From JBIQLO01 sp044464175 (lineage in GTDB: Bacteria > Planctomycetota > Phycisphaerae > Tepidisphaerales > Tepidisphaeraceae), in the NCBI GenBank assembly GCA_044464175.1, contig JBIQLO010000112.1:1-12764 (forward strand): a stretch of 12,764 bases of DNA. The letters run 5' to 3'. The position numbers were made by a program, and so were the translations under genes. Below the pieces are notes generated by a model. The model was given only the letters and a program-made list of their open reading frames with translations, made no database searches and was not told the DNA's origin. The stretch's first letter is position 1. Each line of letters begins with the position of its first letter. Positions 1 through 5,452 of this stretch are shown piece after piece.

Positions 1-1
1 G

Positions 2-664
2 GTGCATGAGCCGTGGCGGATGGGGGTGGCGCACCTGCTGGAGGCGGGGGTGGAGTGTGCAGCGCTGGAAGGGCGGCTGGAGCGGGGACAGGTGAAGACG
101 ATTCGGCGGATGCTGGAGCGGGGGGTGAATTCGCCCAGAACCAGCAGCATGGGGCGGCTGTTCGATGGGGTGGCGGCGCTGGCGGGGGTGCGGGAGCGGG
201 TGAGCTTTGAGGGGCAGGCGGCGATGGAACTGGAATGGGCGGCGATGGGGCAGGGAGCATGCGGGGGGTATCCATTTGAGGTGGAGGAGATCGGAGGCGT
301 CGAAGGGGCAATGGTGGTGGATCCGCGGCCTCTGGTCCGGGCGGTGGCCGGGGATGTGGGACGGGGTGTGGCGGCGGGGGTGATTGGCAGGCGATTTCAC
401 TCGACACTGGTGGAGATGATCGCGGCGGTGTGTGGGCGGATCGGGGCGCGGACGGGGCTGCGGACGGTGGTGCTGAGCGGGGGGGTGTTTATGAACGGGC
501 TGCTGGCGGTGGAGGCGGAAGCGCGCCTGAAGCGGGAGGGATTTTTGCCGTTGCGTCATCGGTTGGTCCCGCCCAATGATGGGGGGCTGAGCCTGGGACA
601 GGTGGCCGTTGCGCGGGACCGGTTGCCGGAGGCGAGCGTCCCTTCACCGGCCGGCGGCAGTTGA
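2..664 (+). CDS. hypF: Carbamoyltransferase HypF, C-terminal part (5' truncated)
   Basis: This is the last ~219 residues of HypF, cut by the window's left edge; the GTG at position 2 is an internal Val codon, not a start. HypF converts carbamoyl phosphate with ATP to a carbamoyl adenylate and passes the carbamoyl group to the C-terminal Cys of HypE, the first step toward the cyanide ligands of [NiFe]-hydrogenase. Seen here are the C-terminal Kae1-like motifs: EPWR (3-6), NSPRTSSMGRLFDGVAAL (43-60), EGQAAMELE (70-78), LSGGVFMNGLL (158-168) and PPNDGGLSLGQ (190-200). The YrdC, acylphosphatase and zinc-finger regions lie outside the window. hypC follows after 32 bases, so the genes are probably co-transcribed. 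The family call is secure; the protein's upstream integrity cannot be judged. Confidence 0.96.
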   Translation: MHEPWRMGVAHLLEAGVECAALEGRLERGQVKTIRRMLERGVNSPRTSSMGRLFDGVAALAGVRERVSFEGQAAMELEWAAMGQGACGGYPFEVEEIGGVEGAMVVDPRPLVRAVAGDVGRGVAAGVIGRRFHSTLVEMIAAVCGRIGARTGLRTVVLSGGVFMNGLLAVEAEARLKREGFLPLRHRLVPPNDGGLSLGQVAVARDRLPEASVPSPAGGS

Positions 665-696
665 CCCGGGGGCGATCGCCAACGAGGAGCATCTCC

Positions 697-1002
697 ATGT
701 GTTTGGGCATTCCCGGAAAAGTCGTGGCCAAGCAGACGGAGCACGGGGTGTTGATGGGGAAGATCGACTTTGGGGGGGTGTGCAAAAAGGCGTGCCTGGA
801 GCATGTGCCGGAGGTGCGGGAGGGGGATTACGTGCTGGTGCATGTGGGTTTTGCGCTGCAGGTGATCGATCCGGAAGAGGCCAAACGGGTGTTTGAGTTT
901 CTGGAGGGGATGAATCAGCTCGATGAGTTGAGGCCCTCTATGGACGGGGCCGGCGAAGCGGTCGCGGCTTCGGCGGGGCCGCCTACAGGAGCGCCGCCAT
1001 GA
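697..1002 (+). CDS. hypC: Hydrogenase maturation chaperone HypC
   Basis: A 101-residue HypC/HybG/HupF family protein. HypC binds HypD, carries the Fe(CN)2CO moiety and delivers it to the hydrogenase large-subunit precursor. The start is fixed by the diagnostic MCLGIPGKVV N-terminus, whose Cys2 is the essential iron/large-subunit contact, and by GAGGAG at 684-689, 7 bases upstream. The conserved histidine is seen in VHVGFALQVID (H49). After about residue 80 there is an Ala/Gly/Pro-rich tail (roughly 20 residues) that the shortest family members lack, probably disordered. The stop overlaps the hypD start as ATGA (999-1002), which suggests translational coupling to its partner. Call is firm; the role of the tail is unknown. 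Confidence 0.96.
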   Translation: MCLGIPGKVVAKQTEHGVLMGKIDFGGVCKKACLEHVPEVREGDYVLVHVGFALQVIDPEEAKRVFEFLEGMNQLDELRPSMDGAGEAVAASAGPPTGAPP

Positions 1003-2135
1003 AATATCTGGATGAATACCGGGATGCCGAGGCGTGCCGGAAACTGGCCGAGGCGATTCACCGGACGGTGAAGCATCCGTGGACGATCATGGAGATGTGC
1101 GGGGGGCAGACACACACGATTGTCAAGTATGGCGTGGACCGGGTGATTCCCCCCTGCGTGGAGCTGGTGCATGGGCCGGGGTGCCCGGTGTGCGTGACGA
1201 GCCTGGAGATGATCGACCGGGCGCACGCGATCGCGCGGCGGCCGGAGGTGATCTTCTGCTCGTTTGGGGACATGCTGCGCGTGCCGGGGTCGCGGGCGGA
1301 TTTGTTGCAGCTCAAGAGCGAAGGAGGCGACATCCGCATCGTCTATTCGCCGCTGGATGCGGTCAATCTGGCGGCGGCGAATCCGGACCGGAAGGTGGTT
1401 TTCTTCGCCATCGGGTTTGAGACGACGGCGCCGCCCAACGCGATGGCGGTCTGGATGGCGAAAAAGCGGGGGCTGACGAATTTCAGCGTGCTGGTGTCGC
1501 ACGTGATGGTGCCGCCGTCGATGACGGCGATTTTGCAGTCGCCGGGGAACCGGGTGCAGGGGTTTCTGGGGCCGGGGCACGTCTGTACGGTGATGGGGTA
1601 TGAGGAATACCCGCCGATCGCCCAGCGCTACAAGGTGCCGATCGTCATCACGGGATTTGAGCCGGTAGATCTGCTGGAAGGCGTGCTGATGACGGTGCGG
1701 CAGCTGGAGGCGGGCACGCACACCGTCGAGAACCAGTATGGGCGCGTGGTGAAGCGCGAAGGAAACACCGCCTCGAAGGACCTGATCGAAGAGGTCTTCG
1801 AAGTCTGCGACCGCAAATGGCGCGGGGTGGGGATCATTCCCAAGAGCGGGTACAAGCTGCGCTACGAGTATCGCGATCATGACGCGGAGCGGCTGTTTGA
1901 GGTGGAGGACATCGAGGCGAAGGAGTCGAGCACCTGCATCAGCGGGCCGATCCTCAAGGGGCTGAAAAAGCCGCACGACTGCCCGGCCTTCGGGACCACC
2001 TGCACGCCGCAGACGCCGCTGGGGGCGACGATGGTCTCTTCCGAAGGGGCGTGCGCGGCGTACTACGCGTATGGGCGGCATCTGATGGCCAATAAGCCCA
2101 AGGCTCCGGACGCGAAACTGGAAGCAGTGGTGTAG
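999..2135 (+). CDS. hypD: Hydrogenase maturation Fe-S protein HypD
   Basis: A full-length 378-residue HypD, the iron-sulfur scaffold on which Fe(CN)2CO is assembled with HypC, using cyanide supplied by HypE. Visible motifs: CGGQTH (34-39) with the catalytic-site Cys34, GPGCPVC (59-65) with Cys62 and Cys65, GFETTAPP (about 140-147), and the C-terminal [4Fe-4S] region with Cys313, Cys328, Cys335 and Cys352 inside CISGPILKG...DCPAFGTTCTP...SSEGACAAYYAYG. No expected cysteine appears missing. An AGGAG at 987-991 lies 7 bases before the ATG, and the start overlaps the hypC stop by four bases. The next gene expected in a compact hyp operon, hypE, is not adjacent; it is found at 10753. Confidence 0.97.
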   Translation: MKYLDEYRDAEACRKLAEAIHRTVKHPWTIMEMCGGQTHTIVKYGVDRVIPPCVELVHGPGCPVCVTSLEMIDRAHAIARRPEVIFCSFGDMLRVPGSRADLLQLKSEGGDIRIVYSPLDAVNLAAANPDRKVVFFAIGFETTAPPNAMAVWMAKKRGLTNFSVLVSHVMVPPSMTAILQSPGNRVQGFLGPGHVCTVMGYEEYPPIAQRYKVPIVITGFEPVDLLEGVLMTVRQLEAGTHTVENQYGRVVKREGNTASKDLIEEVFEVCDRKWRGVGIIPKSGYKLRYEYRDHDAERLFEVEDIEAKESSTCISGPILKGLKKPHDCPAFGTTCTPQTPLGATMVSSEGACAAYYAYGRHLMANKPKAPDAKLEAVV

Positions 2136-2148
2136 GAGCGGTTATAAT
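2134..2148 (+). promoter_or_regulatory. Overlapping AGGAG and TATAAT-like site after hypD
   Basis: The hypD stop codon runs into AGGAG (2134-2138) and then a perfect TATAAT hexamer (2143-2148). The first could be a ribosome binding site for an ATG at 2147; the second could be a sigma-70 -10 box for the DUF433/DUF5615 pair, with transcription starting near 2155. No good -35 hexamer is seen 16-18 bases upstream, so the promoter reading is weak. The two readings favour different start codons for the next gene. Confidence 0.3.
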
Positions 2149-2173
2149 GATGCAACGGAGATCAGGCATAATC

Positions 2174-2407
2174 ATGAACGACCTTTCCTCGCGCATCACA
2201 ATCGATCCGAACATCTGCCATGGAAAGCCGGTGGTGCGGGGATTGCGCTATCCGGTCCAGATGCTGCTTGATCTGCTCAGCGCCGGTATGAGTGTTGAGG
2301 AGATTCTGGCCGATTACGAAGACCTGGAGCGGGAGGATTTATTGGCGGTGCTGGCGTACGCGGCGCGTCTCAGCCGCGTCAAGCGAATGGAGCCGATCGG
2401 CGCCTGA
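2174..2407 (+). CDS. DUF433 family antitoxin-like protein
   Basis: A 77-residue DUF433 protein. Family members are small VapB-like antitoxins, usually paired with a DUF5615 PIN-like toxin, as here. The N-terminal signature RITIDPNICHGKPVVRGLRYPV (residues 7-28) is followed by a helical DNA-binding-like segment, MSVEEILADYEDLEREDLLAVLAYAARL (39-66). I chose the ATG at 2174 because it gives the usual family length and begins directly before the domain. An ATG at 2147 has the better-spaced AGGAG and would add nine residues (MMQRRSGII), so the start is open. The gene begins only ~40 bases after hypD but is unlikely to belong to hydrogenase maturation. No frameshift is seen in it, in contrast to its partner. 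Confidence 0.85.
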   Translation: MNDLSSRITIDPNICHGKPVVRGLRYPVQMLLDLLSAGMSVEEILADYEDLEREDLLAVLAYAARLSRVKRMEPIGA

Positions 2408-2469
2408 ATCTCATCGACGCCTGATGTGGCGGGGGGACATTTTTAAATTGGATGTACAACGTCTTGTGG

Positions 2470-2822
2470 ATGAGATTCCTGATTGACGCACAATTGCCGC
2501 GACGGCTGGCCAGGCGGATTGGCGACGCGGCGACGATGCGATCCACACGCTGGACATGCCCATGGGCAATCGCACGCCGGATGCTGACATCAATGTTCGA
2601 GCCGAACAGGAAAACCGTATAGTTGTCACCAAGGATGTGGATTTCGTCGATTCGTTCATCATCACCCGACGGCCGCCCAAGCTGCTGCTCATATCCACTG
2701 GCAACTTCACCAATGCGGAGCTTGAATCGCTGCTGCTGCCGCGTCTTTCCGCAATTGCCGGGGCGTTTGAGACTTGTGATTATGTGCAACTCACTCGCGC
2801 GGCCCTGGTGGTGCACGAATAG
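2470..2822 (+). pseudogene. DUF5615 PIN-like toxin, frameshifted
   Basis: DUF5615 proteins are ~115-residue PIN-fold, predicted Mg-dependent RNase toxins. Here the family N-terminus MRFLIDAQLPRRLARR reads from the ATG at 2470, while the rest (GDDAIHTLDMPMGNRTPDAD, then VVTKDVDFVDSF, LLLISTGNFTNAELESLL and a C-terminal VVHE) lies in a different frame up to the TAG at 2820-2822. The break is near 2527-2531: one missing G in a GCGG run would restore a continuous ~117-residue protein with both the Asp of FLID and the acidic TKDVDF motif. As written, translation from 2470 stops at 2620-2622 after 50 residues. It is either a disabled toxin beside an intact antitoxin or a sequencing error. A downstream ATG at 2556 opens an 88-residue fragment without the first catalytic Asp. 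Confidence 0.82.
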
Positions 2823-2876
2823 CCAAGCGCACGAGGAAACTGCCCACGACGCACTCTTTTGCACTCTGGACCGTCT

Positions 2877-3377
2877 ATGAAAACTCGTCCGCTCGATTAT
2901 GCCGCGTCGGGGCGCACCCGCTTGCCGTGGTGGCTGGCGATGGGAGTGGGGATCGCACTGGCTCTGGTCCTGTTGTCGAGCGTGTCAGTCCGGCGGGTGC
3001 AACTCCGCATTGACCCCGTGACCGGCTCGATGTCGCGCCGGACGGTTTGGCCGTTTGGGATCGCCTCTCGCTTGACAGTGACCCCTTCGCCGCTGGCGCT
3101 TCGCCTGAAACAAATCGGCGTTCAGCGCAATCCGACCTGGCAATTTCTCTCCGAATCCGAGTACACCCTTTGGGGACGCCCTTTGAGCGTGCGCTGTGCC
3201 ACGGTGCCGCCGATCTACCAGATTCGCCCCGTTCTCCAGGATTTCGTGGCCGCGTCAACGGATGAGGAATTGCGCCGGTTTGCCCAGGTCCTGCATTCCG
3301 GCAGGCCCGATGAGCAGCAGGCGGCGATAGACGCGGCCGCCGAGAAGGGGTTGGCCCGGCTCCAAGGCCAGCCGTAG
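2877..3377 (+). CDS. Hypothetical membrane-anchored protein
   Basis: A 166-residue protein I do not recognise. Residues 17-38 (LPWWLAMGVGIALALVLLSS...) form one strong transmembrane helix preceded by Arg/Lys residues, so the N-terminus is probably cytoplasmic and the C-terminal ~125 residues extracytoplasmic. The helix has no obvious signal-peptidase site. The C-terminal part contains a run of helix-like segments (STDEELRRFAQVLHSGRPDEQQAAIDAAAEKGLARL), and no catalytic motif stands out. The start is the ATG at 2877; a TTG six codons upstream is possible, and the upstream ribosome binding site is weak. It follows the broken toxin by 54 bases and is followed by a small hairpin. Confidence 0.62.
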   Translation: MKTRPLDYAASGRTRLPWWLAMGVGIALALVLLSSVSVRRVQLRIDPVTGSMSRRTVWPFGIASRLTVTPSPLALRLKQIGVQRNPTWQFLSESEYTLWGRPLSVRCATVPPIYQIRPVLQDFVAASTDEELRRFAQVLHSGRPDEQQAAIDAAAEKGLARLQGQP

Positions 3378-3423
3378 GCGCTGCTGAAGCGGATGCCGTT
3401 ACGGGGGCGGGGAAAAATCACGC

Positions 3424-3441
3424 GGTCCGCCGAAGCGGACC
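3424..3441. repeat. GGTCCGC-CGAA-GCGGACC hairpin
   Basis: A perfect 7-bp stem with a 4-base loop in the gap between the membrane-anchored protein and the SRPBCC gene. There is no T tract on either side, so it is not a classic intrinsic terminator. The same stem sequence, extended by two pairs, recurs at 4951-4972, which points to a dispersed REP-like palindrome. Confidence 0.7.
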
Positions 3442-3537
3442 TTACATGAGCAGGTTATACTACCGCACATTCGACAGTGGGATGATATGGCCGGCTGTTT
3501 TGGACGCCTTGACGAACCATCCACGAAAGGAGCGACC

Positions 3538-3984
3538 ATGGCGAGGAACACGATCCAGTTGCACCGCGTGCTGCGGGCAGCGCCCGAAAAAGTCTATCGG
3601 GCCTTTCTGGACGCCGACGCATTGGCCAAAAGGCTCCCGCCCCACGGGTTCACGGCCAGGGTTCACCATCTGGAGGCCAAAGTCGGGGGAACTTATCGCA
3701 TGTCGTTCAGGAATTTCGGCACCGGCCATGGCCGTTCATTCGGCGGAACGTATCTTGAATTGACGCCGAATGAACGCATCGTTTACACCCACCAATTCGA
3801 CGATCCGAACCTGCCCGGCGACATGCGGATGACGATCACCCTGAAAAAGGTATTTTGCGGGACCGAATTGAATATCGTCCAGGAGGACATTTTGGCCGCC
3901 ATTGCCCCCGAGGCGTGCTATCTGGGCTGGCAGGAATCGCTCCTGCTCCTGACCCAACTCGTCGAGGCGGAGATTCCGGAGTGA
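3538..3984 (+). CDS. SRPBCC (AHSA1-like) domain protein
   Basis: A 148-residue single-domain protein of the START/SRPBCC superfamily, AHSA1 branch: a hydrophobic-pocket fold, with ligand and role unknown for most members. Family features: an N-terminal strand and helix, HRVLRAAPEKVYRAFLDADALAKRLPP (9-35), then VGGTYRMSFRNFGTG (49-63), a central strand SFGGTYLELTPNERIVYTHQFDD (67-89), TLKKVFCGTELNIVQE (101-116), and the long C-terminal helix YLGWQESLLLLTQLVE (about 128-143). The ATG at 3538 is supported by AAAGGAG at 3526-3532 (5-base spacing) and by matching the usual family start. Free-standing, with palindromes on both sides. Confidence 0.88.
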   Translation: MARNTIQLHRVLRAAPEKVYRAFLDADALAKRLPPHGFTARVHHLEAKVGGTYRMSFRNFGTGHGRSFGGTYLELTPNERIVYTHQFDDPNLPGDMRMTITLKKVFCGTELNIVQEDILAAIAPEACYLGWQESLLLLTQLVEAEIPE

Positions 3985-3989
3985 GGGCA

Positions 3990-4041
3990 GGGTGGGGTCT
4001 GGCCCACCCATGAATTGGAGGCAGGGTAAACCCCGCCCTGC
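3990..4041. repeat. Two adjacent hairpins after the SRPBCC gene
   Basis: GGGTGGG (3990-3996) pairs with CCCACCC (4003-4009), and GCAGGG (4021-4026) pairs with CCCTGC (4036-4041). They begin six bases after the SRPBCC stop. Neither is followed by a T run, so they are palindromic repeats that could also block 3'-5' RNA decay or slow transcription. The second contains the 15-base string that recurs inverted at 4772-4786. Confidence 0.65.
4025..4039. repeat. Left arm of 15-bp inverted repeat bracketing 4071-4769
   Basis: GGTAAACCCCGCCCT here is the exact reverse complement of AGGGCGGGGTTTACC at 4772-4786. The two arms lie 31 bases before and 2 bases after a single membrane-protein gene. This may mark a small cassette, or two independent copies of one dispersed intergenic repeat in opposite orientation. 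Confidence 0.8.
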
Positions 4042-4070
4042 ACGGCTGCAATTTAAGTTAGGGATCCGGC

Positions 4071-4769
4071 ATGCGCAACAAATTGATGATCGCACTGCTC
4101 ATCACCCTTGTGGCGACGGTCTTTCCCGGATTCGTATTCATGTTCGTCGATGAGCATCGCCCGCCGACCGTTGTGGCGGGAGCGGGAGCCCGATTGGTTT
4201 GGTTCCTGCCGTTGATCGCCGGACTGGTGTGGTGTGCCTTCCGTGCCCTGAAAGCTCTTCGTCGAAAGGAAACTATCAATGCCGCGATTCTTCCCTGCGT
4301 CATCCTTCTTTGTATTGCATTCAACATCTGCGCGGGTGTTGCTTTCCTCAACCACCAGTTTCACGGCAAGGGTGTAGCAGTGGCCATGGTTGTCACGGAC
4401 GTCTTTGTGCTGCATCGTGAAGACCATCACGACGAACGTCTGGTGACGGTGTCGCTGCCGGATAAGATGGGCGGCACAGCCGTATGGCAAGTCGTTGACC
4501 CAAAGACCTCGCTTACCGAGTTTCCGCTCGGCAGCGAGGCGATAATCATCTGGCACAACGGTTATTTCGGTAATCCCTGGTGCGATTATGTGGATCACCG
4601 GTTTCCACAATACCGATGGCAATTGATGGAATATTACAAGAACTGGCGAGCGATTTCCGCCGTTGGCCAATTCTCGGCAGGATCGCCCTATAAAAAAGAA
4701 ATGATCTCGTGGGGAATTCCAGTGACCGAGGTGGCGAATCTGAAAGAACTGTCGGCTGCAGACCAGTGA
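4071..4769 (+). CDS. Hypothetical membrane protein, about three helices
   Basis: A 232-residue protein I do not recognise. Hydrophobic segments lie at about 5-26 (LMIALLITLVATVFPGFVFM), 42-57 (LVWFLPLIAGLVWCAF) and 71-93 (AAILPCVILLCIAFNICAG), with a positive stretch RALKALRRKE between the second and third. The C-terminal ~135 residues are soluble and rich in aromatic residues (WHNGYFGNPWCDYVDHRFPQYRW), with no motif I can assign. The ATG at 4071 has a modest AGGGA at 4060-4064. Base composition is visibly less GC-rich than the hyp genes. It is bracketed by a 15-bp inverted repeat and followed after 46 bases by another small membrane protein, suggesting an acquired unit. Confidence 0.68.
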   Translation: MRNKLMIALLITLVATVFPGFVFMFVDEHRPPTVVAGAGARLVWFLPLIAGLVWCAFRALKALRRKETINAAILPCVILLCIAFNICAGVAFLNHQFHGKGVAVAMVVTDVFVLHREDHHDERLVTVSLPDKMGGTAVWQVVDPKTSLTEFPLGSEAIIIWHNGYFGNPWCDYVDHRFPQYRWQLMEYYKNWRAISAVGQFSAGSPYKKEMISWGIPVTEVANLKELSAADQ

Positions 4770-4800
4770 GTAGGGCGGGGTTTACCTCCAGGACCCTACT
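4769..4800. repeat. Hairpin containing the right arm of the 15-bp inverted repeat
   Basis: AGTAGGG (4769-4775) pairs with CCCTACT (4794-4800) around an 18-base loop that holds most of the AGGGCGGGGTTTACC arm (4772-4786). It starts at the last base of the membrane-protein stop codon and ends 15 bases before the next small gene. Confidence 0.68.
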
Positions 4801-4815
4801 GCAACGGAGTCGATC

Positions 4816-4950
4816 ATGCGATTTTTTCTCGTGGCGTTTCCTTGGTTGATCATCCTGGCGATGCTCGGGCTCGTTGGTTATCGATTCGCGGTGTATGGAC
4901 GTATGACCGCCAAGCCTGTGAAAAGAGGGACATTGGCCAAAGGCTTGTAG
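4816..4950 (+). CDS. Small single-helix membrane protein (44 aa)
   Basis: An ATG at 4816, preceded by CGGAG at 4805-4809 (6-base spacing), opens a 44-codon frame ending in TAG at 4948-4950. The product starts MRFFLVAFPWLIILAMLGLV and continues GYRFAVYGRMTAKPVKRGTL. Residues 3-21 are a convincing transmembrane helix followed by a basic tail, so positive-inside predicts a periplasmic N-terminus or signal-anchor. It lies directly downstream of the three-helix membrane protein and may be co-transcribed with it. No function is recognised. The ribosome binding site, the helix and a stop abutting a hairpin argue that it is real, but at this length it could be chance. Confidence 0.5.
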   Translation: MRFFLVAFPWLIILAMLGLVGYRFAVYGRMTAKPVKRGTLAKGL

Positions 4951-4972
4951 GGTCCGCAGTACGCTGCGGACC
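4951..4972. repeat. GGTCCGCAG-TACG-CTGCGGACC hairpin
   Basis: A perfect 9-bp stem with a 4-base loop, beginning at the base after the small-protein stop codon. It shares its outer seven pairs with the hairpin at 3424-3441. It lies between the + strand small gene and the 3' end of the minus-strand heptad-repeat frame (5006), a place suited to a bidirectional terminator, but there is no T tract. A further GGTCCGC half-site lies at 4993-4999. Confidence 0.75.
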
Positions 4973-5005
4973 ATAGCCGCGACGGGGGCAAAGGTCCGCG
5001 ACGTG

Positions 5006-5302
5006 TCATGAACCCTGCACCTTTCGCGTGGTCGGGTTGAATGCGCTCGCTTTTGTGCCGAATTTCCACGCCTTCGGCCCAAACACCCGCGCTTTTTCAC
5101 CCAGCTCCCGCGTGTTCGGCGCAAACCCGCGCGCTTTTGCGTCAAACTCCCGCGCATCTGGATCGAACTCCCGCGTTGTTGCCGATAAGTCGCGCGCTTT
5201 CGCATTGAACTCCCGCGCTTTGACGGCCAATTCGCGCGTTTTTGGCCCGTATTGAAGCGCGTTAGAGCCAAAAAATCGCGATTTGAGCGGTTTTTCCGCC
5301 AT
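5006..5302 (-). CDS. Putative heptad-repeat (coiled-coil-like) protein
   Basis: Reading the minus strand from the ATG at 5300-5302 gives 98 residues; a TTG at 5311 would add three. After a short N-terminus (MAEKPLK) the protein is about 13 consecutive 7-residue units of the form [A/T/S]-R-E-[F/L]-x-x-[K/T/N], for example AREFNAK, TREFDPD, AREFDAK, TRELGEK. The fourth position is F, L, Y or V in all 13 units, so position 1 (small) and position 4 (hydrophobic) could form the a/d stripe of an amphipathic helix or coiled coil with a highly charged surface. Units differ partly by synonymous changes (CGA/CGC/CGG for Arg, TTT/TTC for Phe, TTG/TTA/CTG for Leu), which favours coding on this strand. 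Against it, no good ribosome binding site is seen and a 21-bp repeat opens other frames too. No function assigned. Confidence 0.42.
   Translation of the reverse strand: MAEKPLKSRFFGSNALQYGPKTRELAVKAREFNAKARDLSATTREFDPDAREFDAKARGFAPNTRELGEKARVFGPKAWKFGTKASAFNPTTRKVQGS
5009..5281. repeat. Degenerate 21-bp tandem repeat array, about 13 units
   Basis: The + strand shows a recurring AACTCCCGCGCTTTTGC-like unit with a regular 21-base period and no spacers; CCGCG or TCGCG marks nearly every unit. Units have diverged substantially, especially at both ends, so the array is not a recent slippage product. Because 21 is a multiple of three, every frame becomes periodic; a + strand frame (5028-5255) with repeating NSRAFA and the minus-strand heptad frame are both open. 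The absence of spacers rules out CRISPR. Confidence 0.85.
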
Positions 5303-5452
5303 TGCGGTCAAGTCGCCCGGCCAATGGGGCGATGGTTAGGAGTGAGGCCGACGGTTTTTTGGGTGCGGGCGTCCGGCCTGCCGCGCCCCAGGGCGGGCGA
5401 GACGCCTGCACCACAACGGGACGCTGATCCGGCCGAAGGAAGGAGCATTTTT
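5303..5452. other. Intergenic region with dispersed-repeat fragment
   Basis: About 150 bases between the heptad array and the gene at 5453. They hold a GC-rich, palindrome-like stretch (about 5366-5415) whose last 19 bases, GCGAGACGCCTGCACCACA at 5397-5415, recur exactly at 9875-9893 inside a long hairpin. Just to its left, overlapping the array end, are the 12-bp palindrome AAATCGCGATTT (5273-5284) and a small GCGG-TTTTT-CCGC hairpin (5287-5299). If the heptad frame is real, this region would carry divergent promoters; I see no convincing -35/-10 pair. No gene seen. Confidence 0.55.

Noticed and set aside
915..2081. A 388-residue open frame on the minus strand opposite hypD
   Set aside because: HypD motifs on the + strand are complete; the antisense product is an Arg/His/Pro-rich shadow.
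3424..3441. Rho-independent terminator
   Set aside because: The stem is good but no T tract follows on either strand, and the same stem recurs elsewhere as a repeat.
5009..5281. CRISPR array
   Set aside because: The repeats are contiguous 21-base units without unique spacers, are strongly diverged and have no cas genes nearby.
5252..5452. A 67-residue N-terminal extension of the gene at 5453
   Set aside because: The extension reads through the tandem-array end and a dispersed repeat, whereas a strong AAGGAG precedes the ATG at 5453 and the recognisable protein begins there.
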